Shown piece after piece: positions 9,601-18,550 of a stretch of DNA of 40,694 nucleotides. Every line of letters starts with the position of its first letter. The stretch's first letter is position 1. Below the pieces are notes generated by a model, which was not told the DNA's origin, searched no databases, and saw only the letters and a program-made list of their open reading frames with translations. The stretch spans positions 153,596 through 194,289 of the forward strand of contig NW_003107594.1 in NCBI RefSeq assembly GCF_000003605.2, in the 5' to 3' direction. The translations under genes and the position numbers were made by a program. This stretch comes from Saccoglossus kowalevskii (Eukaryota > Hemichordata > Enteropneusta > Harrimaniidae).

Positions 9601-12549
9601 AACTGCCTCGTCGGGGTCTCTCCCTAGCACAGGCCAAGACGCTCTCGCCTCGTGGAGTTCTCTATCTCTCTGTCTGTCTCTCTCTCTGTGATCAAGGACT
9701 TAGACTGTTTATTACTTATCAAAAACTTAACCAATTACAAAGCAGTTTAAAGACTCTAAGGCGTGGCCTTCACACATTCAACTTGCACATAGCCAATCAA
9801 ACTAAGTACTGAACACGTCATATCTTTTGATTAATCATTCACTATATTACTAACTGCGAATACCCAACTGTCAGAAATAGCGGTCGGGATGGCAACGGTT
9901 ATATCGTAATTAGTTCTGACACCAATTCGTACATAATTTGCATCTGCCTGAAATTTCTGACTGGCTGAAATTATAAACAAATATAAGTAGCAGAATAGGA
10001 ATAGAGAAAACAGAGAATCCGCACTGCGAATCTTTGTTAAGGATTCTATGAAATATGGCGCATTGAACTAAATACAATCTGACCACCCAGGCAGTAACAA
10101 TGGCCACCCCTAAGATGGTATTCGCCTCCGCCGAGATACAAGAAGATACTTACGGCTGGAATAAGTGACCACATAAAAAAGTTACCAGAGTTCATAATTG
10201 GTATACACGTTAAAACTTCCACAGCAGTACTGTAAATAACAACATTGTATTCATTACGTGAATGATACACAATAATACAGATACGTCTACAGCAGTACTG
10301 TAAATAACAACATTGTATTCATTACGTTAATAATACACAATAATACATATACGTCTACAGCAGTACTGTAAATAACAACATTGTATTCATTACGTGAATG
10401 ATACACAATAATACAGATACGTCTACAGCAGTACTGTAAATAACAACATTGTATTCATTACGTTAATAATACACAATAATACATATACGTCTACAGCAGT
10501 ACAGTAAATAACAACATTGTATTCATTACGTGAATGATACGTAACAATACAGATACGTCTACAGCAATACTGTAAATAACAACATGGTATTCATTACGTG
10601 AATGATACGTAACAATACAGATACGTCTACAGCAGTACAGTAAATAACAACATTGTATTCATTACGTGAATGATACGTAACAATACAGATACGTCTACAG
10701 CAGTACTGTAAATAACAACATTGTATTCATTACGTAAGTGATACGTAACAATACAGATACGTCTACAGCAGTACTGTAAATAACAACATTGTATTCATTA
10801 CGTGAATGATACGTAACAATACAGATACGTCTACAGCATTACTGTAAATAGCAACATTGTATTCATTACGTTAATAATACACAATAATACAGATACGTCT
10901 ACAGTAGTAATGTAAATAACAACATTGTATTCATTACGTAAGTGATACGTAACAACACAGATACGTCTACAGCAGTACTGTAAATAACAACATGGTATTC
11001 ATTACGTGAATGATACGTAACAATACAGATACGTCTACAGCAGTACAGTAAATAACAACATTGTATTCATTACGTGAATGATACGTAACAATACAGATAC
11101 GTCTACAGCAGTACTGTAAATAACAACATTGTATTCATTACGTTTATAATACACAATAATACATATACGTCTACAGCAGTACTGTAAATAACAACATGGT
11201 ATTCATTACGTTAATAATACACAATAATACATATACGTCTACAGCAGTACAGTAAATAACAACATTGTATTCATTACGTGAATGATACGTAACAATACAG
11301 ATACGTCTACAGCAGTACTGTAAATAACAACATTGTATTCATTACGTGAATGATACGTAACAATACAGATACGTCTACAGCAGTACTGTAAATAACAACA
11401 TTGTATTCATTACGTGAATGATACGTAACAATACAGATACGTCTACAGCAGTACAGTAAATAACAACATTGTATTCATTACGTTAATAATACACAATAAT
11501 ACATATACGTCTACAGCAGTACTGTAAATAACAACATTGTATTCATTACGTGAATGATACGTAACAATACAGATACTTCTACAGCAGTACAGTAAATAAC
11601 AACATTGTAATCATTACGTGAATGATACGTAACAATACAGATACGTCTACAGCAGTACTGTAAATAACAACATTGTATTCATTACGTTAATAATACACAA
11701 TAATACATATACGTCTACAGCAGTACAGTAAATAACAACATTGTATTCATTACGTGAATGATACGTAACAATACAGATACGTCTACAGAAGTGCTGTAAA
11801 TAACAACATTGTATTCATTACGTTAATAATACACAATAATACAGATACGTCTACAGTAGTAATGTAAATAACAACATTGTATTCATTACGTAAGTGATAC
11901 GTAACAATACAGATACGTCTACAGCAATACTGTAAATAACAACATTGTATTCATTACGTGAATGATACGTAACAATACAGATACTTCTACAGCAGTACAG
12001 TAAATAACAACATTGTATTCATTACGTTAATAATACACAATAATACAGATACGTCTACAGTAGTAATGTAAATAACAACATTGTATTCATTACGCAAGTG
12101 ATACGTATCAATACAGATACGTCTACAGCAATACTGTAAATAACAACATTGTATTCATTACGTCAATGATACGTAACAATACAGATACGTCTACAGCAGT
12201 ACAGTAAATAACAACATTGTATTCATTACGTAAGTGATACGTAACAATACAGATACGTCTACAGCAATACTGTAAATAACAACATTGTATTCATTACGTG
12301 AATGTGATCGCCTGAGAATAATTATATAACGTAGGCATATTTACCGTCTAAAGAATGTGTGTGTGAACAAGTGTGTTGGAGAGCGTAAATCGTTACGTAA
12401 TCAGAGCTTGTGTCGCGTGAAATATAGGTACAATATATAATATATAACCTATCAGAGCTCTGAGCCAAGCTATTGTAAGTCATATTGGAAGTATAGACTC
12501 ACCCGTTGACGTCAGTCGTCGATATTGTCACGTTGTCTACCAGTTCCAT
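475..12549 (-). CDS. STRA6: STRA6-like retinol/RBP receptor family membrane protein, complete gene of 18 coding exons
   Basis: Spliced gene read right to left: ATG at 12549-12547, TAG at 477-475. The 18 exon segments sum to 1893 bases (630 residues plus stop), against 667 in human STRA6 as I recall it. Every phase agrees, and all introns are GT-AG except one GC-AG. Hydrophobic segments occur in family order: exon 2/3 (FFMWSLIPA, ITVFVLIFLQ), exon 4, exon 5 (LAVFVYGLSYYPIFVC), exon 6, exon 9, exon 11 (MSLVIIFLIFVN), exon 14, exon 15 and exon 16. Family landmarks include GRPGL, IAGTG, WPAIVIGFALTILQR, a YxxFLxxE block ending NPIMVTFC, and the C-terminal RWFLAYTLQRNP. In vertebrates STRA6 is a plasma-membrane receptor that takes retinol from RBP4 and binds calmodulin. 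Whether this invertebrate protein uses an RBP-like carrier is unknown. A splice acceptor before the ATG implies a further upstream 5' UTR exon that I could not place. It could equally be an RBPR2/STRA6L-type paralogue. Confidence 0.93.
717..999. mobile_element. TTAA-flanked MITE in last STRA6-like intron
   Basis: A 275-bp element (721-995) between two TTAA sites. Left end AGGACGGTAGTCGTCGC and the reversed right end AGGACGGTAGTCGCCGC differ at one base in the first 17. No ORF. A diverged second copy lies at 25453-25755 in a CEP104 intron. TTAA target sites point to piggyBac or Kolobok mobilisation; the ends do not start CCC, which favours Kolobok slightly. Confidence 0.85.
1261..1374 (-). CDS. 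STRA6: STRA6-like exon 17 (conserved YxxFL..E....NP block)
   Basis: 37 codons, phase 1 to 1. Encodes FMAYVGFLHVETAHTNPIMV then TFCHILIHLNNERKQLE. It matches the family's Y-x-x-F-L-x-x-E...HP...FC block. Acceptor cctctag; the weaker donor gtacat is the one that keeps phase with exon 18. Confidence 0.93.
1661..1678. repeat. Poly-T tract in STRA6-like intron 16
   Basis: About 18 consecutive T. It creates a chance minus-strand ORF with a poly-Lys end. Confidence 0.9.
2031..2116. repeat. Two-copy 43-bp tandem duplication in STRA6-like intron 16
   Basis: Two essentially identical 43-base copies beginning aagatacttgaacactgc, at 2031 and 2074. A recent small duplication with no coding content. Confidence 0.92.
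2385..2548 (-). CDS. STRA6: STRA6-like exon 16 (last transmembrane helix)
   Basis: Phase 2 to 1. Starts RRLFHNFSYLMFFFNMFLG, continues LFSCLMRIVKAIILG and ends SKKFERFDP. It matches the NRRVLY...FPLNVLVG...WRVLLSAL block. Acceptor ttttttaaag, donor gtatgt. Confidence 0.94.
3179..3280 (-). CDS. STRA6: STRA6-like exon 15 (WP..LTILQ helix)
   Basis: Phase 2 to 2. Encodes WPAIVIGFALTILQRLLAR then FVFLQDNGRTFALNN. It matches the family's W-P-F-W-L...ILQ helix and WVFLETxDG loop closely. Acceptor ttatag, donor gtaggt. Confidence 0.95.
3316..3424. mobile_element. Degenerate short MITE related to the 4085-4210 element
   Basis: Ends show the inverted pair CAGTCGTCAC (3325) and GTGATGACTG (3403-3412). 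The core aatgtatttcacacgcattg, followed by a ccatat-gaact stretch, is a diverged version of the core at 4118-4180. TTAA occurs close to both sides. Confidence 0.5.
3830..3947 (-). CDS. STRA6: STRA6-like exon 14 (transmembrane helix)
   Basis: Phase 1 to 2. Encodes GFIVQAILFGLLSLGLAYL then VFIPLIDGYGKFILDFAM. It aligns without gaps to the LLVQQIIFFLG...LAFLVLMPV block of STRA6. Donor gtgagt. Confidence 0.93.
4085..4210. mobile_element. Short TTAA-flanked MITE in STRA6-like intron 13
   Basis: TTAA at 4085-4088 and 4207-4210 enclose about 118 bp, starting AGCGCGGTGGTCGTCGCGC and ending in the imperfect inverse cgcggcacgacgccct. The internal block tattttacacgcgttgtata recurs in inverted orientation near 14536-14555. 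Probably a non-autonomous family related by its ends to the 717-999 MITE. Confidence 0.65.
4649..4667 (-). CDS. STRA6: STRA6-like exon 13, 19-bp microexon
   Basis: Nineteen bases, GTTGGATATTTAATATGGG, between ttttcag and gtgagaa. Phase 0 to 1, encoding VGYLIW. It joins the loop of exon 12 to the helix of exon 14 and fills exactly the residues expected at the start of that helix. Strong flanking splice signals and exact phase fit support it. Confidence 0.8.
5143..5221 (-). CDS. STRA6: STRA6-like exon 12 (intracellular loop)
   Basis: Phase 2 to 0. Encodes RENVLNLYKGRSNFIPE then IESISNDSKV. It corresponds to the family's NLRALHRG loop between helices. Acceptor ttttttcag, donor gtaag. Confidence 0.88.
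5703..5778 (-). CDS. STRA6: STRA6-like exon 11 (transmembrane helix)
   Basis: Phase 1 to 2. Encodes VCYFVGLSTSFGMSLVIIF then LIFVNYR, matching the VCYISALV...LTFLVLMRS helix of the family. Acceptor tttccacag, donor gtatgt. Confidence 0.92.
6157..6304 (-). CDS. STRA6: STRA6-like exon 10 (RBP-contact region of the family)
   Basis: 49 codons plus one base. Encodes IYALCAGPYSLYIDTLYD then FIAGTGPYIEILGFNST. This is where human STRA6 carries Tyr336, Gly340 and Gly342, reported as needed for RBP binding. Here both glycines are kept (AGTG) and the Tyr position is Asp, with a Tyr one residue earlier. NST is a possible glycosylation site. Acceptor ttttcag, donor gtgagc. Confidence 0.93.
6521..6582 (-). 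CDS. STRA6: STRA6-like exon 9 (transmembrane helix)
   Basis: Phase 1 to 0. The junction codon gives Gly, then FRYSPRIICALVVGTIVIYK, matching the family's G-F-x-LP helix. Acceptor ttgtag, donor gtattt. Confidence 0.88.
6834..6916 (-). CDS. STRA6: STRA6-like exon 8 (Cys-rich loop, non-canonical GC donor)
   Basis: Phase 2 to 1. Encodes MKGHSSEEKTFLKCIKVCC then QKICYQSVP. It aligns with the vertebrate stretch where FL...VC..C.Y..QPG leads into the next helix. The only donor that keeps both phase and homology is CAG followed by gcaagt, giving a GC-AG intron. Five cysteines fall within ten residues. Confidence 0.82.
7040..7116 (-). CDS. STRA6: STRA6-like exon 7 (cytoplasmic loop)
   Basis: Phase 0 to 2. 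Encodes LKEKLSKNYQAVYVKHVF then KKKNTSE: polar and basic, as expected for the long intracellular loop that in STRA6 contains a calmodulin-contacting stretch. Acceptor cctttcag, donor gtaag. Confidence 0.85.
7650..7781 (-). CDS. STRA6: STRA6-like exon 6 (transmembrane helix and basic loop)
   Basis: 44 codons, phase 0 to 0. Encodes TPAHFDIIFDLPLTLCSVY then LAIRFPVLLIKSIVDAVK. It aligns with the family segment where LPLLLGLGF is followed by YPVQLVRSF. Acceptor ttttcag, donor gtaag. Confidence 0.93.
7970..8139 (-). CDS. STRA6: STRA6-like exon 5 (LSYYPIFVC helix)
   Basis: Phase 1 to 0. Encodes VFWSILAVFVYGLSYYPIF, then VCIAMESIVSYLIGTLYSCG and WCFVVITGFIQC. The YYP(I/L) helix followed by a second helix is a hallmark block of STRA6 proteins. 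Acceptor tttttcag, donor gtaag. Confidence 0.95.
8918..9051 (-). CDS. STRA6: STRA6-like exon 4 (TM2)
   Basis: Phase 2 to 1. Encodes YPVNLLDSRSHRVSYVAA, then a helix with GVASTACFNIF and an extracellular stretch NGMYPFPIEGPNYVK. It follows GRPGL as the family's PVDFL block does. Donor gtaagaa. Confidence 0.92.
9151..9236 (-). CDS. STRA6: STRA6-like exon 3 (TM1 end, GRPGL motif)
   Basis: Phase 0 to 2. Encodes GITVFVLIFLQSRT then HLCKGCLGGRPGLI. The GRPGL motif after a basic/Cys stretch is the family's first intracellular loop. Acceptor tttag, donor gtaag. Confidence 0.92.
9396..9868. repeat. Segment bounded by imperfect inverted repeats in STRA6-like intron 2
   Basis: gtattcgcaatttactat at the left and, reversed, gtattcgcagttagtaat at the right match at most positions. 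The interior is more GC-rich, with a CT/GT simple repeat near 9661-9689. No target duplication was found, so mobility is only a suggestion. Confidence 0.4.
9661..9689. repeat. CT/CTGT microsatellite
   Basis: A short run of ctctct and ctgtctgt units inside STRA6-like intron 2. Confidence 0.85.
10154..10229 (-). CDS. STRA6: STRA6-like exon 2 (start of first membrane helix)
   Basis: Acceptor atttacag is followed by TACTGCTGTGG; the donor is gtaagt. Encodes TAVEVLTCIPIMNS then GNFFMWSLIPA, matching the family's extracellular Cys and the start of TM1. The first nine exon bases and the acceptor belong to the same unit that is repeated across intron 1. Confidence 0.88.
10221..12305. repeat. 68-bp minisatellite of about 30.7 copies across STRA6-like intron 1 and the exon 2 acceptor
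   Basis: Unit starts fall at 10221 + 68n from n=0 to n=30, with no net insertion or deletion; the last unit is partial. On the minus strand each unit contains the exon 2 acceptor region, gttatttacag followed by TACTGCTGT, so the array copies the intron end plus the first nine exon bases. By my count about 18 upstream units keep the AG, and 12 have lost it through recurrent actg to acag or aatg variants. Two variant tails, gtgaatgatacgtaac and gttaataatacacaat, are interspersed. Confidence 0.97.
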
Positions 12550-12557
12550 TTTGTGTT
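12503..12557 (-). CDS. STRA6: STRA6-like exon 1 (start codon exon)
   Basis: Acceptor ttacag ends at 12558; eight 5' UTR bases precede ATG at 12549-12547. Encodes MELVDNVTISTTDVN and ends in phase 2 before gtgagt. NVT is a possible N-glycosylation sequon, fitting an extracellular N terminus. The acceptor shows that at least one non-coding exon lies upstream. This is the only N-terminal candidate I found whose phase fits exon 2. Confidence 0.75.
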
Positions 12558-13193
12558 CTGTAATACAAACACGTGTTTAATGATTTACCAGACAGAACAC
12601 GATAACAAATCCATAACGGATGCAAACGGAAAGCGAATGTACACGAACATATGTCGTCCAATCAGGAAACCTATACGAAGAACATTAAATATAGTGGATT
12701 TTGATTTAGTTGTGGCAAACAACTGACTTCCCTTTAATGCCGGTACATTTGCTGAATTTGGAAATTAAATATTTATATTATATTTTTCATCTATCAGTGT
12801 ATTTTATAAAGTGGCTTTAATTTGTTGATGTTCACATTGTGTCTATTTGAAGTGAAATATTGTAGGAGATAATATACAGGGTGATGATGACCCATGCACA
12901 TTAGTCTCTTTCGAGATAAATTGGATTAATGTGTTCTGAATGAAAGAATAAACATTTGCCAATGTACTGATTCAAATCATATTCTAATGCCTATCTAGTG
13001 GTTTTTCTCAAATACCATCCTCCCTAACTAAACTAAAATGAATCTGATTTTTGAGAGTGTATCAATTAGGGACGTCACTACAATAAGTTGGTCGGTGGTG
13101 GGGCTATGTCATGTAAATCGTCATAGAATATACCCACTCAAATTCAAAAGTGCTTGTGTGTTTGAACACCCGACCACAAACAAATAGTATAAG

Positions 13194-13313
13194 GTCATGT
13201 GTGGATTAAACAGTGTGAGTTGGTTGACAGAAATGAATTACCAGTAGACACGGATCATGTGTGGATTAAACAGTGTGAGTTGGTTGACATAAATGAATTA
13301 CCAGTAGACACGG
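13194..13313. repeat. Two-copy 60-bp tandem duplication
   Basis: The block containing gtggattaaacagtgtgagt occurs at 13201 and 13261, nearly identical over 60 bases. It lies upstream of the STRA6-like gene; no coding content. Confidence 0.92.
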
Positions 13314-14493
13314 GCCCATGACTCGTCGTTGTAAATCCTACATGTAGGCAAAGATGTACCCACACGGTGTTCTTTATCAAAATTACAATATCACTCCCAA
13401 TCTTCCTAAAGAGTTTGATATTTATATAAGGTATACAGTGACATAGCAGCTGCCTATAACTCATGTGATAAATCTGAACTTATAGCTTTTATGCGATTGC
13501 TCTGATCGTGTGAACCAGTCCTGAATCACCGAATGAGAACTCGGGGTCATAAGAATAATATTTACCATACTATACACAAAGAATACTTGGCAATGGCGGT
13601 GTTTGTGAGGGTGAAGTATAATGCCACGAACAATCAGTTTTCAGGGTCAATAATAGTAAATACAGCGTGAAATCATAGACAATTGAGTCTCTCTAGGGGT
13701 TATAGTGAAATGGAGAAAAGTATTTATGAAAACATAATCAGCTGGCGTAGAATGAAAATGTCGCTTAGGTATGACCATTGAATGTTACGTTTACCTGAAA
13801 CGCAGTCGGTGAGTTATACAGGTATATCAGACGTTGACTACACGTGTAGACAAGTTTACGTTCAGTAGTCCAAGTTATACTCACCGGCCGAGGAGTCTCT
13901 ATGTATATTCGGTCTTCGGTTTATACGAACAATATAAAAAAACTGCTCTATTCAGAGCATACAACGGATATACAATCACTTTTCTACAATCGATCCAGTT
14001 GTCAAAAGGCTACTTTCACAGTGCCGGTGTTTTACATGTATACACACATACACAATGAAAAGACTATACACATTGAGGTCGTATACACTGGTACATAGGT
14101 AACCAATCCTGTCACTTACTTTATTTTTTTTTATCTACGTCACGTTTGCACAATGTAAATACCTACTTGTTGCCATGGAGATATGTACATAAATGTCATC
14201 CAATTATACCCCATAATCACCGGTTCATTTATTGTTTGCACTTTTACTAAGGTAAAAATGGCAATACATTTGTTATAGTTTGTTTATTATTACGGTATTC
14301 AAGAAATCTGACAGCATATGTATCCATTGTCCTAATGACATATACACAGTAACTAATAAAACACAATTGTTTGTGAAGAGACCCTTGGTTCTTACTGAAT
14401 ATGAACTTTTCTTCATTGTTATAAAAGTTTAACACGTGTGCTCCGTCTACGTCTTCAAGTTCAATAAAGATTTCGTGATTTCACAAATCGTTA

Positions 14494-14575
14494 CAGTCAT
14501 TGCGACGCGTTCGATACGGGTCCCATTCAACGTATACAACGCGTGTAAAACATTAATTTCGAACGCGCTATTTGA
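14494..14575. mobile_element. Inverted fragment of the short MITE core
   Basis: cgtatacaacgcgtgtaaaa here is the reverse complement of the core at 4132-4151. The cattgcgacgcgttcgatac and cccatt segments also correspond. The ends are decayed. Confidence 0.6.
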
Positions 14576-15621
14576 ACAGATTTTTTCGAGAAATAGGTAA
14601 TACACAAAATATAGTAGTAATTGCCTAACTGACTACGTGTAGCATTTCGTAGTTTGAATGAGAAATTGTCGATGGCACGTGTTTTGGGACAATAATGGCC
14701 ACCAGTCGGTATAATTCAGTATATATACCGTTAGGTCTCGCCTTTTACCAAAATGTGTCGCAGTCGGCAAAAGTGTGCCAAAGATACACAAACTACACTC
14801 TGAAACGAGCATGGACTACTTACAAAAAAGGTAAAATATATACTTGACTATCATTAAGTTACAAAGGATGAAATGACATGCCACATTAACTAATTAAATA
14901 ATACCGAGCGACGTTGCACAAAAAGAAAAGTAATTCGTGCAGGCAGCCTTGATAGAAGGATTAGTATAATATTTGTTCCTAGCCCTAGTTCGTTTGAAAT
15001 GTATTTAAATGACTGAATAAACTAATTTAAATTCAGAACTATCACGATTTGAAATCACAATTAATTTAATCCGAGGCCCATCAATTATACTAAGACAGGA
15101 CCATATATATATATAATAAAGTAACTTTGACTAAATATAAAATCGGATACTGTTAACTTCATAACAAATGTTTATTGAGGATATATGTTACAATGAACAA
15201 GCAGCTTGAACACCAAAATCACTAGAAATGAATATTAAATTACGAAACAAAAGATTGGTACTTCCCTAAAAATCTGGTAAGGTACTCTTTTGCGACAAAT
15301 CGACGAAAGACGGATCTTGCGTAGAAGAAATACACATACCCTTATAAGTTAGAGTTTTTTTTCTGTCATTGCTACGTTCTCTTTCCTCACCAGAATATCT
15401 ATGTACGGAATGTACACTAATTACAACAATGAATGGACACCTTAACATTGCCCATGATTTATTAATTTGGTTACTCATATATACATTGCTAATCAGAAGT
15501 ATGCAACAATCGAAACATAATACTCTGGATCTTTGTGTGAATTCTTGATGCAGACACAGGGCATGCTGGTATTCATCAGAACTCTGGCTTAAAACTCTGT
15601 GATTAGTCCAGTGAGTTAGCC

Positions 15622-15756
15622 TTGAAGACCAGTGGCGGATCTAGGGGGTCTTGGAGTCCGGAACCCCCCCCCCCCCCGTTGAACAATTTATTCAATTTGT
15701 TTTTCTATAATATAAAAAAATCATTAATAAAAAATTCTGTATCCGCCCTTGAAGAC
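15622..15756. mobile_element. hAT-type MITE with 8-bp target duplication
   Basis: A 119-bp element (15630-15748), starting CAGTGGCGGATCTAG and ending CTGTATCCGCCC, is flanked on both sides by the identical octamer TTGAAGAC. An 8-bp duplication with CAG-starting, GGCGGAT-containing inverted ends is the hAT pattern. The interior contains a C-tract. No coding content. Confidence 0.85.
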
Positions 15757-16079
15757 TGTAAGATTATGAGAAAGAGGCTGCAACTTACTGCATCTTCTGC
15801 CCTATGCCAAGACCACCAGAAACATCGTCTTCCTTCAACAAACAGCATGTGACACTGCATAATGTGGCTTGTTGGAATTTGCTGAAGAGACGCCAGTACT
15901 AAGAACAAAGACCATGACGGTGAAAGCAATGTGCCTAGTTTTGTAGTGTGTATCTTGGAATCACCACTTTTGTTATGAAGTTTGGTGTAGCCGCTAATTT
16001 TATGTAAATCATTGGGAATGTTGGAATTGCATACATGTTTAAGTTTGCCAACAATATCAATATTACATCTCTACCTCCT

Positions 16080-18550
16080 TTTGGATGAAGTAAAAGAAAG
16101 ATGGGCGAGCTATTTCAAGGAGCTGCTAAATCGTCCACCACCGAACAGAAGACTCCACCATCTGGGGAAGATAGGAGAGGAACCGCAGGTCTCCCTTGAT
16201 CCCTTCAACAATCGGAAAAGTCCAGAAGGCTGTTGATCAACTGAAGAAATACAAGGCGTCAGGACCAGATGGGATACCGGCTGAGCTCCTTCAGCATGGA
16301 CCAGATATTCTGGTAACCCAGCTCCACCAGCTAATAACTAGGGTATGGAATGAAGAAAATATCCAGAGGACTGGACCAAGAGCCTTATCTGTACTATCTA
16401 CAAGAAGGGAGATAGGACTCAGTGTGGCAACTACAGAGGTATCTCCCTACTCTCTGTACCAGGCAAAGTTTTTGGGAAAATCCTCCTGAACTGGATACGA
16501 GATCCGCTAGAGAAGAAACTCTGTGAAAACCAGGGAGGCTTCCGAAGTGGTAGAGGCTGCGTAGACATGATATTCTCACTGCGATTGTTTATGGAAAAGT
16601 GCTTAGAATACCAACTGCCAGCACTTGCCGTATTTGTAGATTTCAAGGCGGCCTTTTACAGTGTTCATAAACCCTCCATGTGGCATATCCTACAGGACTA
16701 TGGAGTACCAGACAAGTACATTCGGCTAATCCAATGTGTGTACAGGGACTGCCAGGCATCTGTCATTGTAGATGGTTAGCAAACAGACTGGTTCAAGATT
16801 GAAACAGGAGTAAGACAGGGATGTGTGTGGTCCCGCCTTGTCAGCATCCTTTATTTTATGTTTTTTTGCCATATTACCTCAAACCCTGCAAATGGAAGTG
16901 TGCATGGAATTATGGGAAGAAATGATGTGCATTGCCTTGTGATAACTGTCATAAAGGTGATTGACAGGTCATACATATTTTCAACTCTGGAATGACAGTG
17001 GAATCTGCCAGATGTGTTTGTAATTTACATAACAAAGGGTGTTTACAACTTTGGAAGGAGAATAGGAATCTACCTGATGTGCTGTTATTTGAATAACAAA
17101 GGATGTTTATGATCTACTGAGTTGCCTACATGACACAGCTGCTAGCAAGATCACATTCTGATTGGCTCATGTTGATACTCAGGTGGTGACACTGAAGCAT
17201 GTCGTCCATCATTTCAACCTGGTGTCCGTCACTTCAACTTGCTTTCCTGTGTGTTCTGCTACGATATTGTGTGACAAGTGATACAGGCTACAACCATCAT
17301 TCTGTGAGACTTGTATGAACTGCTCTGCGATCTCCTGCTTCCAGCCGTGCCCTCCAGAATAACAGCATTCCTCTGCAAGCAAGACTCCTGTATTTCTTCA
17401 TTGTTGTGTTGCAGAAGCCATTGACTGTCGTCCATTATTACATCCTGGAACTGTGAGTTATCACCATGCACACTTCCCTAAACAATCCCCTATTTCGGTG
17501 ACTTTATTCATTGTATTTTTCTGTGCTTTATTTCTTGTAATTATTTTGAGAGGTATTAAAGCCAGGAGCTTTAACTCGATATTGTGGTGTATGTGTATTT
17601 CATTTCCAGTACTATTGTCTTGTCTACCCCATTCTAGTAGTAAAAGAACCCCTGTCCAGTGTGTGTTCTGTGGGTGGCCCTCTCAATTGCGATAAGCAGG
17701 CCTTACACTGTGACACCCCTGCTCTTTGGTGTTCTCATTGACTTTGTCCTCCGAAAGGCATGTGACAACAACCAGGCAGGCATCGGCATGAGAATCCAAG
17801 TCCGCAAGTGGCAACAGATAACTCCATAACCGGGGGAAATCTGGCGGAGAGGTTGGCCTGACCGTCTCACGCCCCCAAACCAAAGCTATGGGGATTGGAG
17901 ATGTGGACCCAGTGATCACGCTGGAGGATACTCCTGTTGAGGCTGTGGACAGTTTTAAGTACCTGGGTTCTTATGTCACAATGACCAATAAACTGGACAC
18001 AGAGATCCAGGTGAGGAAGGGTAGAGCATCAGTAGCCTTTGCAAAGCTGAGTAATGTGTGGAGAAGTAAAACCAGCCTGAAGGCTAAACTTTTAATATAC
18101 AATGCTGTGATAATCACCATACTACTGTACAGAGCAGAGACGTGGGCTACCACCCTCGCGGAAGAACTCAAGCTGGATGCCTTTAACAATCAGTGTCTCG
18201 GAAGGATCCTGGGAGTATGATGATTCCATCGAGTACGAAATTCAGCCATCAGGGCAGCCACCAGTCTCCCTATGGTTGCGGCAAAGGCGACTCCGATTGT
18301 TCGGACATGTATGTCGTATTGGGCCGGAGAAACTACCTAGGGCCCTGATGGATTGGAATCCAGAGGACGTAGGCAGCCGGTGGAAGAGAGGAAGGAACCC
18401 GACAAGATGGAAGGAGGCAGTTGAGAGGGATGCGAGGTCAGCTGGAGTTACTGGTGACATCTGCCCCCTTGCTGCAGACCAACAAGAATGGGGAAACGTG
18501 GTCGCACTAGTGGCGATGTAATCGCCTTGGTTGCAAAAATTAATCAATCA
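16080..18550 (+). pseudogene. Dead non-LTR retrotransposon (RTE-like reverse transcriptase), interrupted
   Basis: Plus-strand fragments in several frames: a WASYFKELLNRP pre-RT block (about 16100), KASGPDGIPAELL (about 16255), NYRGISLL and NQGGFRSGRG (16430-16560), motif A FVDFKAAFYSVHKPSMW (about 16630; usually AFDSV), and motif B GVRQGC (about 16807). After a stretch of unrelated DNA the protein resumes with DFVLRKA (about 17733), VDSFKYLGSYVT (about 17950), the ETWATT block, and a C-terminal RRLRLFGHVCR and WNPEDVGSRWKRGR domain. The (Y/F)ADD catalytic segment is absent. A stop TAG follows VDG (about 16776), and there are frameshifts. It cannot encode active RT. The clade is uncertain; the C-terminal domain suits RTE-like elements. 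Confidence 0.85.
16855..17715. other. Unrelated sequence interrupting the LINE relic
   Basis: About 0.85 kb between RT motif B and the downstream DFVLRKA block that is not RT-like in any frame. Near 16983 and 17047 there are two diverged copies of a block of about 64 bp (aactctgg/aactttgg to tgtttac/tgtttat). The ends are approximate and I saw no clear target duplication. Confidence 0.5.

Larger units (their letters stand above)
12558..15621. other. Upstream region of the STRA6-like gene
   Basis: No convincing coding exon on either strand. It must contain at least one 5' UTR exon and the promoter, because exon 1 begins with a splice acceptor, but I could not place them. It holds the 60-bp duplication and an inverted copy of the short MITE core. 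Confidence 0.55.

Noticed and set aside
10221-12305. CRISPR-like array
   Set aside because: Units are directly contiguous with no unique spacers, the genome is eukaryotic, and it is an ordinary tandem repeat in form.
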